DNA of 64,000 nt from Pantoea sp. Nvir (lineage in GTDB: Bacteria; Pseudomonadota; Gammaproteobacteria; Enterobacterales; Enterobacteriaceae), in assembly GCF_009829915.1 (NCBI RefSeq), contig NZ_SZZW01000006.1, positions 1 to 64,000 of the forward strand, written 5' to 3'. Of the stretch, positions 44,037-55,214 are shown one piece after another; the stretch's first letter is position 1; every line of letters starts with the position of its first letter. The notes under the pieces are model-generated. The model did not search any database. It was not told where the DNA came from and saw only the letters and a list, made by a program, of their open reading frames with translations. Both the position numbers and the translations under genes were made by a program.

Positions 44037-45938
44037 TCTCTAACCTCGTGTAGTTATCACATGGCATGGATAATATCAGCCTTAGTACGTTACTTACGTC
44101 CCAGCCTAATCCAGGACACAATACTCTTCAATTGTCTGAACCTCCATTTAGAGTGTTTGCTGTAGAAAATCACCACATAGATTGGCGAGACAATCCAAAA
44201 AAAGGCACATAAACGCTTATTTTTGCGTTAGCATACTCAATAAAGCTCGTGCCTTTAATTAAGGTTAATTAAGGAGCACAAACAAAACAGCCATAGATTT
44301 TATCTTCAATCTAAAAAATATCATAATTAATTAGACAATAAATACACTGAAAGAAAGGCTAGCGCGTTACTTAATTTATTGAAATATAATTGATATCTTT
44401 TCGTTATGAAACGTGAGAGCATAGCTACTATGAAACTAACAGGCACTGTTTTCATTCAATAGGAATTTGCAGATCTGGAAATTAACTGAGACTCAATAGT
44501 CTGTTTATTTTGCTAGGGTTTACTACTACTTATAACACTTATTTATAACATATTTTTGTAAAGCCATTACACGGCAAGAAATAAATTCTACTACCTTAAT
44601 GTAGAAATATCTTCTTAACGTCATATGGACCCTTGTACATCAGCACAAGATAGGGATACCGTGTGGATCCTCCCCCTGGTGGGCAATGTTATTAATCAAC
44701 TTACTGGGAGGCCATACTTAACAGCTTATGGACCGGCTGACTAATTTTACATTTGACAAAACGAATAATTATGACCTAAAGCTCTTTGCCTTCTTTATCT
44801 TTAGAGATAACATTAATTCCACAGACGGTGCTCAATCTATAACTACTTATGAGTCTAAATTTTGTGTGTTTATTGAAATCTTCTTTAGTGTATTAGTGTA
44901 TTAGTGTATTAGTGTATTAGTGTATTAGTGTATTGAGCTTGTTGTGTACTGAAGGTCATACACGCAGTACACATAAATCGCAATAGTAAAATAGAAAACC
45001 GACCGCACTTTTTAAAAAACATAACCCTTCATTTATACCATAGCCATCAGAATTAGAAATCTTCACCATCGGTATTATTAATCAACTTCAAACTACTGTC
45101 TATCGTCCGGGTCAAATAGACATATAAACTCATTTGGGGTATCCTCGCATAATTTAGAACAGTGTATTCTAAATACATCCGTCTTAATGATTAATCCCTG
45201 ATTCTCCAACACTAAGTACCGTAGATTCTCGATTAACATTGCATGTTAAAAAAACACGCGCGGTAAGCTGATTTATTCACTAGAGATAAGATTTGGCTAA
45301 CAATATAGAAAATAAAGTATTAGGCCTGCATATAACGTATTGCAGTAACACTTTACTTACGACCAGATCCAATTCCCAAGAGATGTCTGTTAATCAATTT
45401 CTTCTCAGAAAGAATTGCTAGCCTCTCAACAATGTTATCGAGAGAGAGAACACAAATAGACTAGTCGTGATGTATCGTATATCACTATATATGATATATG
45501 GCCATAGTCAAATACCGTAAGATTCCGTAGTGTAAGTTATATTATTCATTATAATAACCGCCAAAACAGAGATAGTCTCCCCTCACCTGCCTAACCTCTA
45601 GCAACATAGCGTTGATTATCCATTTTTATAATAATCTTATTTTACTCAATAAGGTTAATGCAAAAATAAAATTTAGGTATTACGACCTATGGTAATAATT
45701 TGAGAAATATTATAATCATTTGACAAATTAAGACTCTTATGTAGGATACGAATATCCTACAACTTAAATATGTTAAATTTTTACACGACTCTTTTCAAGA
45801 CATGTAAACGTTATTTTTGGAGAGGGGTGCACCTTATTTATTAATTAAGCCCTGAACGTAGGTACGCGGGTGAATACTAAGGTGTACAGCCGTGATGATG
45901 TTCCTATGTTTAGAAAATACATGTTCAGAGGAATAATT
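44037..45938. other. Long non-coding spacer at the site of lost glpF-glpK-glpX
   Basis: E. coli has glpFKX between zapB and fpr. About 1.9 kb remain with no recognisable glycerol genes. The stretch holds a microsatellite (six perfect 8-bp units at 44885-44932) and is otherwise unremarkable. The fpr frame stays open for 23 codons upstream of its likely start. One of the longest empty stretches of the window. Confidence 0.6.
44885..44932 (+). repeat. Microsatellite: six perfect 8-bp units
   Basis: The unit TTAGTGTA is repeated six times without interruption, followed by TT. It lies in the decayed glp region, far from any intact gene start (about 1 kb upstream of fpr). Such arrays change length by slippage and suggest weak selection at this place. 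Confidence 0.97.
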
Positions 45939-46685
45939 ATGGGTGCATGGGTTGATGCTCAAGTAAAGGAGATAAAAAACTGGACAGACACACTCTTCAG
46001 CTTAAAAATTCAGGCGCTCATCAATCCATTTACCGCCGGTCAATTTACTAAGTTAGCGATAGAAATCGATGGAGAACGCGTGCAACGTGCTTACTCTTAC
46101 GTTAACCCTCCCACGAATCGGTTACTAGAGTTTTATCTGGTTAAAGTGCCGAAAGGTAAACTCAGCTCTCGTCTACAGGCGCTTAAACCAGGCGACGGAC
46201 TCATGGTAAACAAAGAAGCATCTGGTTTTTTCGTGCTGGATGAGATCCCGATGTGCAATACCCTGTGGATGCTAGCTACTGGCACTGCCATTGGGCCTTA
46301 CCTCTCTATTTTACAAGAGGGAGAAGGATTGGATCGCTTTGAACATATAGTTCTAGTACATGCGGTACGTTATGCGTCTGATCTGAGCTATCTGCCGTTG
46401 ATGCAGTCACTGAAACAAATTTATAAAGATAAACTACGTATCCAGACGGTGGTTAGTCGTGAAACTGCAATGGGATCTTTGACTGGACGCTTGCCTGACC
46501 TGATCAATAGCTGTATTTTAGAACGTGCGGTCGGGTTGCAGATAGAAGCAAAATCAGGGCATATTATGCTGTGCGGCAATCCAGAGATGGTACGTGTTAC
46601 TCAGCAATTACTTAAAGAAACGCGCGCCATGAGCAAACACCTAAAACGTAAACCAGGACACATTACTAGTGAGAACTACTGGTAA
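45939..46685 (+). CDS. fpr: Ferredoxin/flavodoxin-NADP+ reductase Fpr
   Basis: FAD enzyme passing electrons between NADPH and flavodoxin or ferredoxin, for example for activation of radical-SAM enzymes and MetH. I chose the ATG at 45939, preceded by AGAGGA, which gives MGAWVDAQVKEIKNWT and 248 residues, exactly the E. coli length; an earlier start 23 codons upstream lacks a site and homology. FAD-binding RAYSYVN (about residues 50-56), NADP-binding ATGTAIGPYLS (about 110-120), VVSRE and the C-terminal TSENYW are intact. In E. coli it lies near glpFKX and tpiA; the glp genes are gone. Confidence 0.97.
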   Translation: MGAWVDAQVKEIKNWTDTLFSLKIQALINPFTAGQFTKLAIEIDGERVQRAYSYVNPPTNRLLEFYLVKVPKGKLSSRLQALKPGDGLMVNKEASGFFVLDEIPMCNTLWMLATGTAIGPYLSILQEGEGLDRFEHIVLVHAVRYASDLSYLPLMQSLKQIYKDKLRIQTVVSRETAMGSLTGRLPDLINSCILERAVGLQIEAKSGHIMLCGNPEMVRVTQQLLKETRAMSKHLKRKPGHITSENYW

Positions 46686-47161
46686 TTTTTTACGTTAAAA
46701 TTGTACTACCTACGGCGTAGAAACTTAATAGTGCTCGCTATTGGTATAGCAATAGTCGTATAGCAAAATACAGAATATTTCTATCGGTATTTATCCGCCT
46801 GCTAAAATACCCAAAAGTTATTCAATATGATTCAATTTACTCCAATAGTCGCTAAGAAGTGCTCACTTTTAAATTCCCCAATAGCACAATGGTGATGATC
46901 ATGAATATACTTCATATAAACATACGCTGCTCTGGTCAGAAAGTCTGCAAAATTATGTAGTAATTCCATAATCTACTTATCTAACCAGCAGATCGCTGTT
47001 TGTTAGAAGAAAGCACATAATCAAAATAAAGCGACACTCCTATAAGTGAAATAAAAGGATGGAAAATGATACTACTGATATAATACGGGTATATACTGCC
47101 TGACAAAACACAGTACCTACTGGAAGTGTATTTTAATAAATCACGTGACGTGGAGGGTAGT
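46686..47161. other. Non-coding spacer between fpr and tpiA
   Basis: yiiQ and yiiR, which lie here in E. coli, are not recognisable. Sequence is A+T-rich; nothing else is visible apart from the tpiA ribosome binding site GGAGGG at its right end. Confidence 0.55.
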
Positions 47162-47941
47162 ATGCGACACCCATTGGTTATAGGTAACTGGAAACTAAAT
47201 GGTAGCAGGCAGGTAACAATTGAATGGATTAAAGACCTACGCAAAGCGCTAACTAATATTAATAAGAATTGCCGCGTAGTGATCGCGCCGCCAACTGTCT
47301 ACCTTGACCAAGCAAACCACGAAATATCCGGTAGTCATATTTTATTAGGTGCTCAGAACGTCGATGTGAACCTTTCCGGCGCATTTACTGGTGAAACCTC
47401 CGCAGAAATGCTAAAAGATATAGGTGTGAAATACATCATTATCGGTCATTCTGAAAGACGTATTTACCACAAAGAGAATGACAAAGTTATTGCTAAGAAA
47501 TTTGCTGTTCTAAAAGAGGCCGGGCTAGTGCCAGTACTTTGTATCGGTGAGACAAAAGAAGAAAGAGAAGCACGCCAAACGGAAGAAGTATGCGCTCGTC
47601 AGATAGAAGCAGTGCTCGAGTTCCAAGGTGCAGAAGCTTTTAACAGCTCTGTTATAGCCTATGAGCCAATTTGGGCTATTGGTACTGGAAAATCAGCAAC
47701 CCCGGCACAGGCACAAGCAGTACACAAATTCATTCGTCATTATATTGCGAAGCAAAATGCCAATATCGCCGAACGGATTATCATTCAGTATGGTGGCTCC
47801 GTGAATGATAAAAACGCCGCTGAACTCTTCATACAGCCAGATATTGACGGTGCTCTAGTTGGCAATGCCTCTCTAAAGATGGAAACATTCGCAATGATTG
47901 TTAAGGCGGCGGCAGAAGCAAAAAAAATAATGTCAAGCTAA
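47162..47941 (+). CDS. tpiA: Triosephosphate isomerase TpiA
   Basis: Glycolytic TIM-barrel enzyme interconverting dihydroxyacetone phosphate and glyceraldehyde 3-phosphate. I chose the ATG at 47162, which follows GTGGAGGG and gives [14 protein letters not shown] as in E. coli; the frame is open 12 codons further up. The catalytic residues are visible: K11 in GNWKLNG, the histidine in IIGHSERR (about 95), the glutamate in [11 protein letters not shown] (about 167), with the phosphate-gripping loop and IQYGGSV. Length 259 (E. coli 255). An imperfect hairpin with TGTGGA and TCCACA arms lies about 40 bases after the stop. Confidence 0.98.
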   Translation: MRHPLVIGNWKLNGSRQVTIEWIKDLRKALTNINKNCRVVIAPPTVYLDQANHEISGSHILLGAQNVDVNLSGAFTGETSAEMLKDIGVKYIIIGHSERRIYHKENDKVIAKKFAVLKEAGLVPVLCIGETKEEREARQTEEVCARQIEAVLEFQGAEAFNSSVIAYEPIWAIGTGKSATPAQAQAVHKFIRHYIAKQNANIAERIIIQYGGSVNDKNAAELFIQPDIDGALVGNASLKMETFAMIVKAAAEAKKIMSS

Positions 47942-48655
47942 AAACAGATACGTATCCATAATCTAAAATTTAATAGCTGTGGACGGTGCTGCGGAGTGTT
48001 TTTACCGCTCCACAATTAAAAAAACTGTTTAAGTTAGGTTTTATTAACGTAATAAGGGCATCTGAGTAGGGCTATCATCAGTTATCTAGAATCAGATTTT
48101 ATTTATAGAGTGATAATGTCTCCTGTTGCTCCGCAGGCAGACTCGGAACAACATAAAATTAAGCATATAGAATTAAGAAAAACCGGATACTCACACTGTG
48201 GTATTTTTTAGAAAATAATGCAGAAGTTTCGTTAAAATATTTAAGTACAGATAACTCCTTTTGAGATCAAATATCTTATAGAGAGTTGCACATCATTTAA
48301 TTGATTTGGCTTCAGTTTCTATCTGACACTTTCTTATAATGCATTATTACTGTTTTTCGCTAAAAATAAAGATAAGGAATGAGCTATCTAATAATGCCTA
48401 GCAGGCAAATACCTTACTACTTAGACTAAGTGCACAGCGACACTCATTATAAAAAATTTTATCTTGAATATTATTTATTCGTCAATTATGGTGAAGAAAG
48501 TCATTGAGGCAATGTTACTTCCAAATTTAGCTAACTCCATCCATATCTATAGAGCAGTAAAAATTTTGTCATGCCGGTAACCTAAATAATTTGAAAACGG
48601 AAATAATTATAACAAAGAAGCGCCGATGAAATCAAAGAGTGGGTATCTTATCGGA
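47942..48655. other. Non-coding spacer at the site of lost cdh and sbp
   Basis: In E. coli cdh and sbp lie between tpiA and pfkA. About 700 bases remain. Apart from the hairpin just after tpiA (around 47975-48015) there is nothing recognisable. sbp encodes a sulfate-binding protein, so its loss concerns sulfur uptake. Confidence 0.55.
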
Positions 48656-49618
48656 TTAATAAAGTTTTTTCGCAGTTTCTAGCCAATCACGTTTCAATGG
48701 ACGCTTCATGTTTTCGATGGCATCTATAATGTCGTGATGTACTATCTTCTCGTTCTGGATGCCAACGCAGCGACCTCCATAACCTTGCAGGAGTAGTTCG
48801 ATAGTGTAGGCGCCCATACGTGATGCTAAAATACGGTCATAAGCACAGGGAGCACCCCCGCGCTGAATATGGCCAAGTACGGTAGCACGGGTCTCGCGTT
48901 TAGTTTCTGATTCTATGTATTTTGCCAAAGCGAAGATATCACAGATATGCTCGGTAATCGCTACGATGGCATGTTTTTTGCCCTTGGCAATACCAGCTTT
49001 AATTTCCACTACTAATTCTTCTCGGGTGTAAGGAATTTCTGGTAACATTATAAATTCACAACCGCCTGCAATAGCAGCTGCCAGCGTCAAATCGCCGCAA
49101 CAGCGGCCCATCACCTCAACAATAGAAATTCGCTGATGTGAAGAGGAGGTGTCACGTAACCTGTCTATTGCCTCAACTATAGTTTCAAGCGCGGTAAAGT
49201 AACCGATAGTATAGTCGGTTCCTGCCACATCGTTGTCAATAGTGCCGGGCAAGCCAATACAGGGGAATCCCATTTCTGTCAGACGTTTTGCACCCATATA
49301 GGAACCGTCACCTCCAATTACCACCAAAGCATCAATACTTCGTTTTTTCATGTTTTTAATCGCGACTTGCCGAATATTATTATTGCAAAATTCAGGAAAA
49401 CGTGCCGAACCAAGGAAAGTACCACCACGGTTAATCATGTCTGACACGCTATAGCGGTCGAGATTATTCATGCAGTCTTCGTATAAGCCTAGATAACCGT
49501 CATAGATACCACACACTTCTAGTCCTTCGCTTAGTGCTGAACGCACAACACCCCGGATGGCTGCGTTCATGCCTGGGGCATCCCCTCCGCTAGTTAATAC
49601 ACCAATTCTTTTGATCAT
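48656..49618 (-). CDS. pfkA: 6-Phosphofructokinase I PfkA
   Basis: Tetrameric allosteric glycolytic enzyme phosphorylating fructose 6-phosphate. The ATP site [18 protein letters not shown] is at residues 6-23, GGDGSYMGA about 102-110, the catalytic block [12 protein letters not shown] about 124-135, and MGRCCGDL about 169-176; the effector-binding basic residues and [10 protein letters not shown] are kept. Length 320 equals E. coli. With tpiA next to it on the other strand, the arrangement follows E. coli minus cdh and sbp. fieF, upstream in E. coli, is lost. Confidence 0.98.
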   Translation of the reverse strand: MIKRIGVLTSGGDAPGMNAAIRGVVRSALSEGLEVCGIYDGYLGLYEDCMNNLDRYSVSDMINRGGTFLGSARFPEFCNNNIRQVAIKNMKKRSIDALVVIGGDGSYMGAKRLTEMGFPCIGLPGTIDNDVAGTDYTIGYFTALETIVEAIDRLRDTSSSHQRISIVEVMGRCCGDLTLAAAIAGGCEFIMLPEIPYTREELVVEIKAGIAKGKKHAIVAITEHICDIFALAKYIESETKRETRATVLGHIQRGGAPCAYDRILASRMGAYTIELLLQGYGGRCVGIQNEKIVHHDIIDAIENMKRPLKRDWLETAKKLY

Positions 49619-50767
49619 GACAACCTCTGGGCTTATTAAAACTAAAAATTAATCTTACTTGTATTGCGCTGCTACTAAGCGGAATATCGTTATGCGCAAC
49701 TCGTTAGCAGGCAGTATAACAAAAGCCTACTGCTGAATTGATTCAAGTAAGGCAAGTTTTCACTAATTTTTTGCAAAAATGTTAGCGTACTATTTTAAAT
49801 ATAGTTAGGGTGATTTGATAAAACTAAAAATCAAGTGAATTTCTCTGTTCGCTTAGCATTATCGAACAGAGAAATCTAATGAATAATTAGTACCAATTTA
49901 TAAAAAGACTGGTGTGATAATTTTTTAATTTGAGAGATGCATAGATTATGCACTTTCACAGATGTTAAAGAATTACCTAGTGAAGAGGTATCTGTCTAGA
50001 TTTTGGTCTGCCTTAGCATAGGTTAGCAAAATTTATTACCGCTGCGACAAACTGAGCTTAATCATAAAATGCAGTGAGTAAAGGCATAAACGCTGCTGAA
50101 AAACGTACGATAATAATGATTACAGCAATAGTTTCTTAAGATCAGGAAAAACTGTGTTCACCGTAGTAGCTGTTCTGACCTCATTGTTGCTTATTGTCAG
50201 ATCCTTTACGCGAATTTTCCTGAACCGCTACGATGTCTTATATTCACTAATTCCGTTAATGTTAATTAAATTCATTTATTTTATTTATTAAATATTTAAT
50301 ATATCCTAGATATAAATTCCTCTTAGGAGGATAATAATAAATTATATATTATAATATATAACTTTAAATAAATTAACTAATAATTAAAAATTCTATTCCT
50401 TTAAATTTAATTTAGAATAGATAAACAGGTGAACAATGCTAAAAGTAGGCAAATCGGAATCTGGAAAGAATGATATTTATAGCTATTTTAGCAAACTAAA
50501 AAAGGATTCTATGTTCACACCCGTACCAATACTTATTTTACTTTTCATTAATTACATAAAAATATGATTATAAGTTCGAGATATTACATCTTTCACTAAG
50601 AGATTTGCAATACTAATATATTGTTTAGCATTCGGCTACAGAAAAATTTTTCCAAGATGGATACAAATACTAAATGAATTAATAAAAGCATTTGCTGTAA
50701 TGATTTAAAGAATAAAATATGTGCACATCAGGACTCTGGTATCATCTGTGAATATTTTTTTCAACTA
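49619..50767. other. Non-coding spacer at the site of lost fieF and cpxP
   Basis: E. coli has cpxP and fieF between cpxR and pfkA. About 1.15 kb of very A+T-rich sequence remains. The only marked structure is the strong hairpin at 49839-49875 (separate entry). Palindromic A+T stretches near 50330-50420 are low complexity and not interpretable. Confidence 0.55.
49839..49875. terminator. Strong 13-bp perfect hairpin upstream of pfkA
   Basis: ATTTCTCTGTTCG (49839-49851) and CGAACAGAGAAAT (49863-49875) form a perfect stem with an 11-base loop. Read on the minus strand it is followed after a few bases by GATTTTTAG, so it could be an intrinsic terminator, perhaps left over from the lost fieF gene that preceded pfkA. 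An alternative is the 5' part of a small RNA or a protein-binding site. No gene is readable next to it. Confidence 0.5.
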
Positions 50768-51240
50768 ATTAAATTTAATTTAATTAGTTGATGATAACTG
50801 CGAACTTACTTTGCTTCTTAAAGATTTATTGAATAGAAATAAGTTAAAAGACTTTATATGATTCGATCAATCACATCAATCTTCCGTCACTTGATGTGAT
50901 AATGTAAAAAACAAACGGTGTTGATACTCTAAAAGAGCTTCGCCATCAATATCAAATACCAATCATTATGTTAAATGTACCCGGCAGCGCGGTCGATAGA
51001 GTATTTGTTCATTAAACTAAGTGCCTATGATTATTTATCTAACTCGTTTAACGTTCACAAGTATAATAACTCATACACGTATAGTTTTACGCCTCTTTCA
51101 CTGGAGAGAACAGCAGCAACAATACAAAAAAACAGACCTCCTTTGTCTCTGTCCAAGCTTTTGGAAGAAGAGTGTTGATCACCAGTATTACAGAACTAGC
51201 TTTGTAGTAAATAGCTATGGTACTAGCAGTACGCGTAAAT
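50768..51240 (+). pseudogene. cpxR: Decayed cpxR (envelope stress response regulator)
   Basis: Opposite to pfkA, the E. coli position of cpxR. The plus strand still reads VDDNCELTLLLKDLLN (receiver start), then, in other frames, NGVDTLKELRHQYQIPIIMLNVPGSAVDRV, which matches E. coli NGIDTLKALRQTHQTPVIMLTARGSELDRV, followed by YDYLSN-F and the linker HWREQQQQ. The phosphorylation site region is broken by stops and frameshifts, and the C-terminal DNA-binding domain is not recognisable. cpxA, expected next, is absent. The two-component envelope stress system is therefore dead. Confidence 0.82.
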
Positions 51241-51870
51241 GAAAATGGCCTAGAGGTTATCTCTGAACATTGCGAGCAAATATTATTCTGATTCTATCAT
51301 AACAATAAAGCACACGACCGCCAATCTACAGTACCAGTCTTAATTGGGACATTGTCGAAATCGTGATCCATCAGCCTCGCGGTTGTACGAAGGCAAGTAG
51401 CCACAGATTTCTTTGGCAATCTATTCTTTACTAGCTGATGCTTTACTCTTCTAGCAACTAATAATTAATTTGATATTTCTTTATCACTCGTTCTCTAAAA
51501 TAGATAAACTTAAACACCCCTTTATTTTAGATAAGAAACCCTAACGCTAATATTTACCTACTATTTTGTATTAAATATTTAATTGATATCACTCTAGCTT
51601 AGTTAAGGAGTTCAAAAGAACTTGTATCTCGCTAAGCTCGGTCAACACAAATGTACCTCTCATTTAGTATTTCCACATAACTAACAGCTAAACCAATTAG
51701 TTACATTTACTAAAAAAGAAATTTTTGCCACAAAATTTTCAAGAATAATTCTGCTGTCTATTTCTAATTCATGTATCCTACTAATGATAAAAGTTTATCC
51801 AACAAATAAGTTTGATAGTGTAATGTAAAGATTAGCACTAGCTCAATTAAGCAAGCTCGCGAGCTCGCGG
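51241..51870. other. Non-coding spacer between the cpxR remnant and cysE
   Basis: A join of regions not adjacent in E. coli. cpxA is not recognisable. A 12-bp palindrome CGCGAGCTCGCG at 51858-51869 touches the end of cysE and may help as a transcription barrier. Nothing else is seen. Confidence 0.5.
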
Positions 51871-52692
51871 TTAGATCCCGTCGCCAAATTCAAATCCCGG
51901 TATAGTTCCGTTAAAGTGCTGATCCATATCCATTGAGGGTTTATCGCTTACCGGTTTTCCAACAATACGAGCTGGCACTCCCGCTGCAGTAGTATGCGGC
52001 GGCACGGGCTTTAATACTACAGAGCCAGCGCCAATTTTTGCGCCACGCCCTACTTTGATATTGCCGAGAATTTTAGCACCGGCGCCTATCATAACACCTT
52101 CTCGAATTTTTGGATGGCGATCTCCACTTGTTTTACCGGTACCACCAAGTGTAACTGATTGCAGGATAGAAACATCGTTTTCTACTACCGCGGTTTCACC
52201 GATAACAATACCAGTTGCATGGTCAAGAAGAATACCATAGCCAATACGCGCTGCAGGATGAATATCAACGCCCAACGAGACAGAAATTTCGTTTTGTAAA
52301 TAAATTGCTAACGCACGGCGTCCCTCGTTCCACAACCAATGGCCAATACGATATGCCTGAAGAGCGTGAAATCCTTTTAGGTAAAGCATTGGTGTGGAAT
52401 ATTGATCTACCGCTGGATCACGCTGCCGCACCGCCTGAATATCGTGAGCAGCTGAAAGGATCATTGAGGGATCCTGACGATAAGCTTCCTCAACAATTTC
52501 ACGAATGGCAATAGCTGGCATGATCGAATTAGATAGCTTGTTTGCCAGCATATAGCTCAGGGCGCTACCGAGATTTTCGTGTTTCAACAATGTGGCATGA
52601 TAAAAGCTGGCCAGCATCGGTTCGCAATCGGCCAAGGTGCGTGCTTCCGCTGTAATATTGTTCCAGACCAGTTCTAACTCATCAGACAACAT
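51871..52692 (-). CDS. cysE: Serine O-acetyltransferase CysE
   Basis: Hexameric left-handed beta-helix enzyme acetylating serine, the first and feedback-controlled step of cysteine synthesis. The catalytic aspartate and histidine lie in VDIHPAARIG (D143 of E. coli) and ILLDHATGIVIGE (H158); hexapeptide repeats run from about 140 to 245 (IGAGAKILGNIKVGRGAKIGAGSVV). The C-terminal tail MDQHFNGTIPGFEFGDGI, site of cysteine inhibition, is kept. Length 273 equals E. coli. Last gene of a yibN-grxC-secB-gpsA-cysE array in E. coli order. It supplies sulfur to MetB. Confidence 0.98.
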   Translation of the reverse strand: MLSDELELVWNNITAEARTLADCEPMLASFYHATLLKHENLGSALSYMLANKLSNSIMPAIAIREIVEEAYRQDPSMILSAAHDIQAVRQRDPAVDQYSTPMLYLKGFHALQAYRIGHWLWNEGRRALAIYLQNEISVSLGVDIHPAARIGYGILLDHATGIVIGETAVVENDVSILQSVTLGGTGKTSGDRHPKIREGVMIGAGAKILGNIKVGRGAKIGAGSVVLKPVPPHTTAAGVPARIVGKPVSDKPSMDMDQHFNGTIPGFEFGDGI

Positions 52693-52761
52693 TTTTATTT
52701 TCTCCTGAAAATAAAAAGGACTTTAATAACGTTACAAGTAATGATTCTATCTATCTCTTAA

Positions 52762-53778
52762 TTAGATTATGATGTTTTCATCTTTTCTCGCACGTCCTAA
52801 TAGGCTCCATGCTGCCTCTCTTGCCGGTTTTGCACAATAGAGTACCTGATAGATTTGCTCGGTAATTGGCATTTCAACACCAATACGATCAGATAGCACC
52901 TTGACTTCTTTAGTGTTTGTATATCCTTCTACAACTTGACCGATAATGCGTTGCGCATTAATAACCTCTTCGCCTTGTCCTAACATCAGACCAAAACGAC
53001 GATTGCGCGACTGGTTATCGGTACAAGTCAGCACAAGATCTCCTAACCCAGCCATACCCATAAAAGTAGTGGGATTAGCACCCATCGCCGTGCCAAGACG
53101 GCTTATTTCTGCCAAACCGCGTGTAATCAGCGCAGTGCAAGCATTCGCGCCAAAACCGATACCATCGGAAATACCAGCGCCTATAGCGATGACGTTCTTC
53201 ACTGCACCGCCGAGCTGTACGCCAATAAAATCAGGGTTATTATAAATGCGAAAACTTTCGCCACAGTACAGCGTTTGCTGTAAATCTTTAGCAAAAATTG
53301 TATCAGTCGAAGCTAGCGCAATTGCAGTCGGAAGGCTCGCCGCCAGCTCTTTAGCAAAAGTAGGACCAGAAATTACCGCAAGTGGAATATTATCGCCTAA
53401 GATATCACGCGCCACATCTTGCAATAGCCGTCCAGTCTCTCTTTCCAGCCCTTTTGTTGCCCAAACGATGCGAGATGCCAAATGCAAATGTGGCTTAATC
53501 TGCGCCAGCACCTCTCCAAATACATAGCTAGGTACTACTACCAACAGATCGCGGCTGATAGTAACAACTTTTCCTAAATTAGGCTCAAGCTCAAGATTAT
53601 CTGGAAATGGCACATCAGGGAGAAAAGCGCTATTACATCTTTCTACTTGTAGTTGAGCAATATGCTCGGGATTATGACCCCATAACAATACGGGATTACC
53701 ACTACGTGCTAATGTAATAGCCAGAGCTGTACCATACGAACCAGCACCGATGACGCTAATTGAAAAATGTGTGCTCAT
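52762..53778 (-). CDS. gpsA: Glycerol-3-phosphate dehydrogenase [NAD(P)+] GpsA
   Basis: Makes sn-glycerol 3-phosphate from dihydroxyacetone phosphate for phospholipid synthesis; the substrate comes via tpiA. The Rossmann motif [12 protein letters not shown] is at residues 9-20, GPTFAKELA about 137-145, and the catalytic lysine in [14 protein letters not shown] about 190-200. Length 338 (E. coli 339). Its start overlaps the secB stop (ATGA), so translation is coupled. With glpK lost nearby, GpsA is probably the only source of glycerol phosphate. Confidence 0.98.
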   Translation of the reverse strand: MSTHFSISVIGAGSYGTALAITLARSGNPVLLWGHNPEHIAQLQVERCNSAFLPDVPFPDNLELEPNLGKVVTISRDLLVVVPSYVFGEVLAQIKPHLHLASRIVWATKGLERETGRLLQDVARDILGDNIPLAVISGPTFAKELAASLPTAIALASTDTIFAKDLQQTLYCGESFRIYNNPDFIGVQLGGAVKNVIAIGAGISDGIGFGANACTALITRGLAEISRLGTAMGANPTTFMGMAGLGDLVLTCTDNQSRNRRFGLMLGQGEEVINAQRIIGQVVEGYTNTKEVKVLSDRIGVEMPITEQIYQVLYCAKPAREAAWSLLGRARKDENIII

Positions 53779-54242
53779 CAGACTTCCTGATGTATTTTAG
53801 CCTTTTCGTCTTGCTTATGCAGACAATTCAAAAACAGAGCATCAAAGTTTACTGGCGCCAAGTTAAGTTGAGGGAAAGTCCCGCGAGATACTAAATTATT
53901 GATGCATTCACGTACATACGGAAACAAAATATTCGGGCAGTAGGCGCCAAGGCAGTGTGCTCGCTGCGTTACTTCAATTCCGCTGATGGTAAAGATACCT
54001 GCTTGCTGAACTTCACATAAGAAAGCGATCTTTTCGCCAACGCTAGCGATTACAGTAACACGCAATACCACTTCAAAAACTTCGTCATTAAGTTGTGATG
54101 ATGTGGTCTCTAGATCCAACTTTACCTCTGGCTCCCACTCTTGCTGAAAAATCTGTGGCACGTTTGGAACTTCAAAAGAAACATCTTTGGTATAAATGCG
54201 TTGAATCTGAAAATGCATTTTGCTAGTGTCGTATTCTAACAT
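53778..54242 (-). CDS. secB: Protein-export chaperone SecB
   Basis: Tetrameric cytosolic chaperone that keeps outer-membrane and periplasmic precursors unfolded and delivers them to Sec[36 protein letters not shown] at the N-terminus and the conserved block [42 protein letters not shown] (given as family hallmark; about residues 96-138) are unmistakable. Length 154 equals E. coli (155). In operon between grxC and gpsA. Its retention agrees with continued outer-membrane protein export. Confidence 0.97.
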   Translation of the reverse strand: MLEYDTSKMHFQIQRIYTKDVSFEVPNVPQIFQQEWEPEVKLDLETTSSQLNDEVFEVVLRVTVIASVGEKIAFLCEVQQAGIFTISGIEVTQRAHCLGAYCPNILFPYVRECINNLVSRGTFPQLNLAPVNFDALFLNCLHKQDEKAKIHQEV

Positions 54243-54278
54243 CAGACTGAGTCCTTTGAATAGAAATTTTGCTCCTGC

Positions 54279-54533
54279 TCATTTCTCCAGTAACGGATCT
54301 AATCCTTCACGACCATCCAAGTCATAAAGGTCATCGCAGCCACCGATATGTTGAGCATTAATAAAAATTTGAGGCACAGTAGTTCTCCCACTACGTTGGA
54401 TCATTTCTTCTCTTTTTTCCATGTCTATATCAATAGGAATCTCTTGAAATACTACACTTTTTTTATTTAAAAGCTCCTTTGCCTGGTCACAAAAAGGACA
54501 GTACTTTTTAGTGTAAATTTCGATATTAGCCAT
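54279..54533 (-). CDS. grxC: Glutaredoxin 3
   Basis: Glutathione-dependent thiol-disulfide oxidoreductase. The redox motif is CPFC at residues 12-15 (CPYC in E. coli), with the cis-proline block TTVPQIFINAQHIGGCDDLYDLD that binds glutathione. Length 84 (E. coli 83). It lies between yibN and secB, as in E. coli, with short gaps that suggest one transcript. It can serve as reductant for ribonucleotide reductase and PAPS reductase. Confidence 0.97.
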   Translation of the reverse strand: MANIEIYTKKYCPFCDQAKELLNKKSVVFQEIPIDIDMEKREEMIQRSGRTTVPQIFINAQHIGGCDDLYDLDGREGLDPLLEK

Positions 54534-54554
54534 ATTAATTTCCTCAGTATTTGG

Positions 54555-54986
54555 TTATTTACTACGCACCAGTGGAAGGTTTTCTCCACTCCAGCCTCTG
54601 ATGCCGTCTTTCAATATATTTACCTGACTAAATCCGTCTGCGCTCAGTTTTTCAGCCAGTGTTCTTGCATTCTGTCCAGTTGCGCATACTACGATTATGG
54701 GCTGAAATTTATGCTTATCTAATGGTCCAAATCTACCTTTTTTGATTTCATCCTCTACCACGTTTAACGCACCGAAGATGTGCCCTTTTTGGTAATCTTC
54801 GGAAGACCTCACGTCCACTACTACCGCTTTCACCTTATTTATAAGGTGAATTGTTTTGCAACAGCTGATAACTTCTACTTTAGAAAAGATCCTCTTAAAC
54901 GAAATTACAATCGTTAACATGAATAAAACTACCCATACCCCACTGAGAATGGCATGTCTACTTGCAAATTGCATAATTTCTTGCAT
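54555..54986 (-). CDS. yibN: Membrane-anchored rhodanese-like protein YibN
   Basis: An N-terminal membrane helix (about residues 12-30, LSGVWVVLFMLTIVISF) is followed by a rhodanese domain facing the cytoplasm, with active-site cysteine C101 in VVCATGQNARTLAEKL. Length 143 equals E. coli. E. coli YibN interacts with the membrane insertase machinery (YidC) and can move sulfur in vitro; its precise role is not settled. First gene of the array that runs to cysE. Its divergent E. coli neighbour gpmI is absent; a glycosyltransferase gene is divergent instead. Confidence 0.93.
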   Translation of the reverse strand: MQEIMQFASRHAILSGVWVVLFMLTIVISFKRIFSKVEVISCCKTIHLINKVKAVVVDVRSSEDYQKGHIFGALNVVEDEIKKGRFGPLDKHKFQPIIVVCATGQNARTLAEKLSADGFSQVNILKDGIRGWSGENLPLVRSK

Positions 54987-55214
54987 GGATTATAAGGACC
55001 CTAGATTGCACTAATCAAGCTAAAAACGAGACTTTTGAGTATACTTGCTCTTTTTTTTATGTACATATAATACTTTGTCAATAGTTATGATTTGAACATT
55101 ATTTCCCAACAGAATAACTTTTCCTTAAAAGATTTATATGCTATTATGGACACAATATATTATTTTGATTTTAGTGTTCGCTTTCCTTTTCCTTAAAAAA
55201 ATTCTTTGATCCTT

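Noticed and set aside
44885-44932. Repeat array as a possible CRISPR
   Set aside because: Units are 8 bp and directly adjacent without spacers; it is a simple microsatellite, and no cas gene is present.
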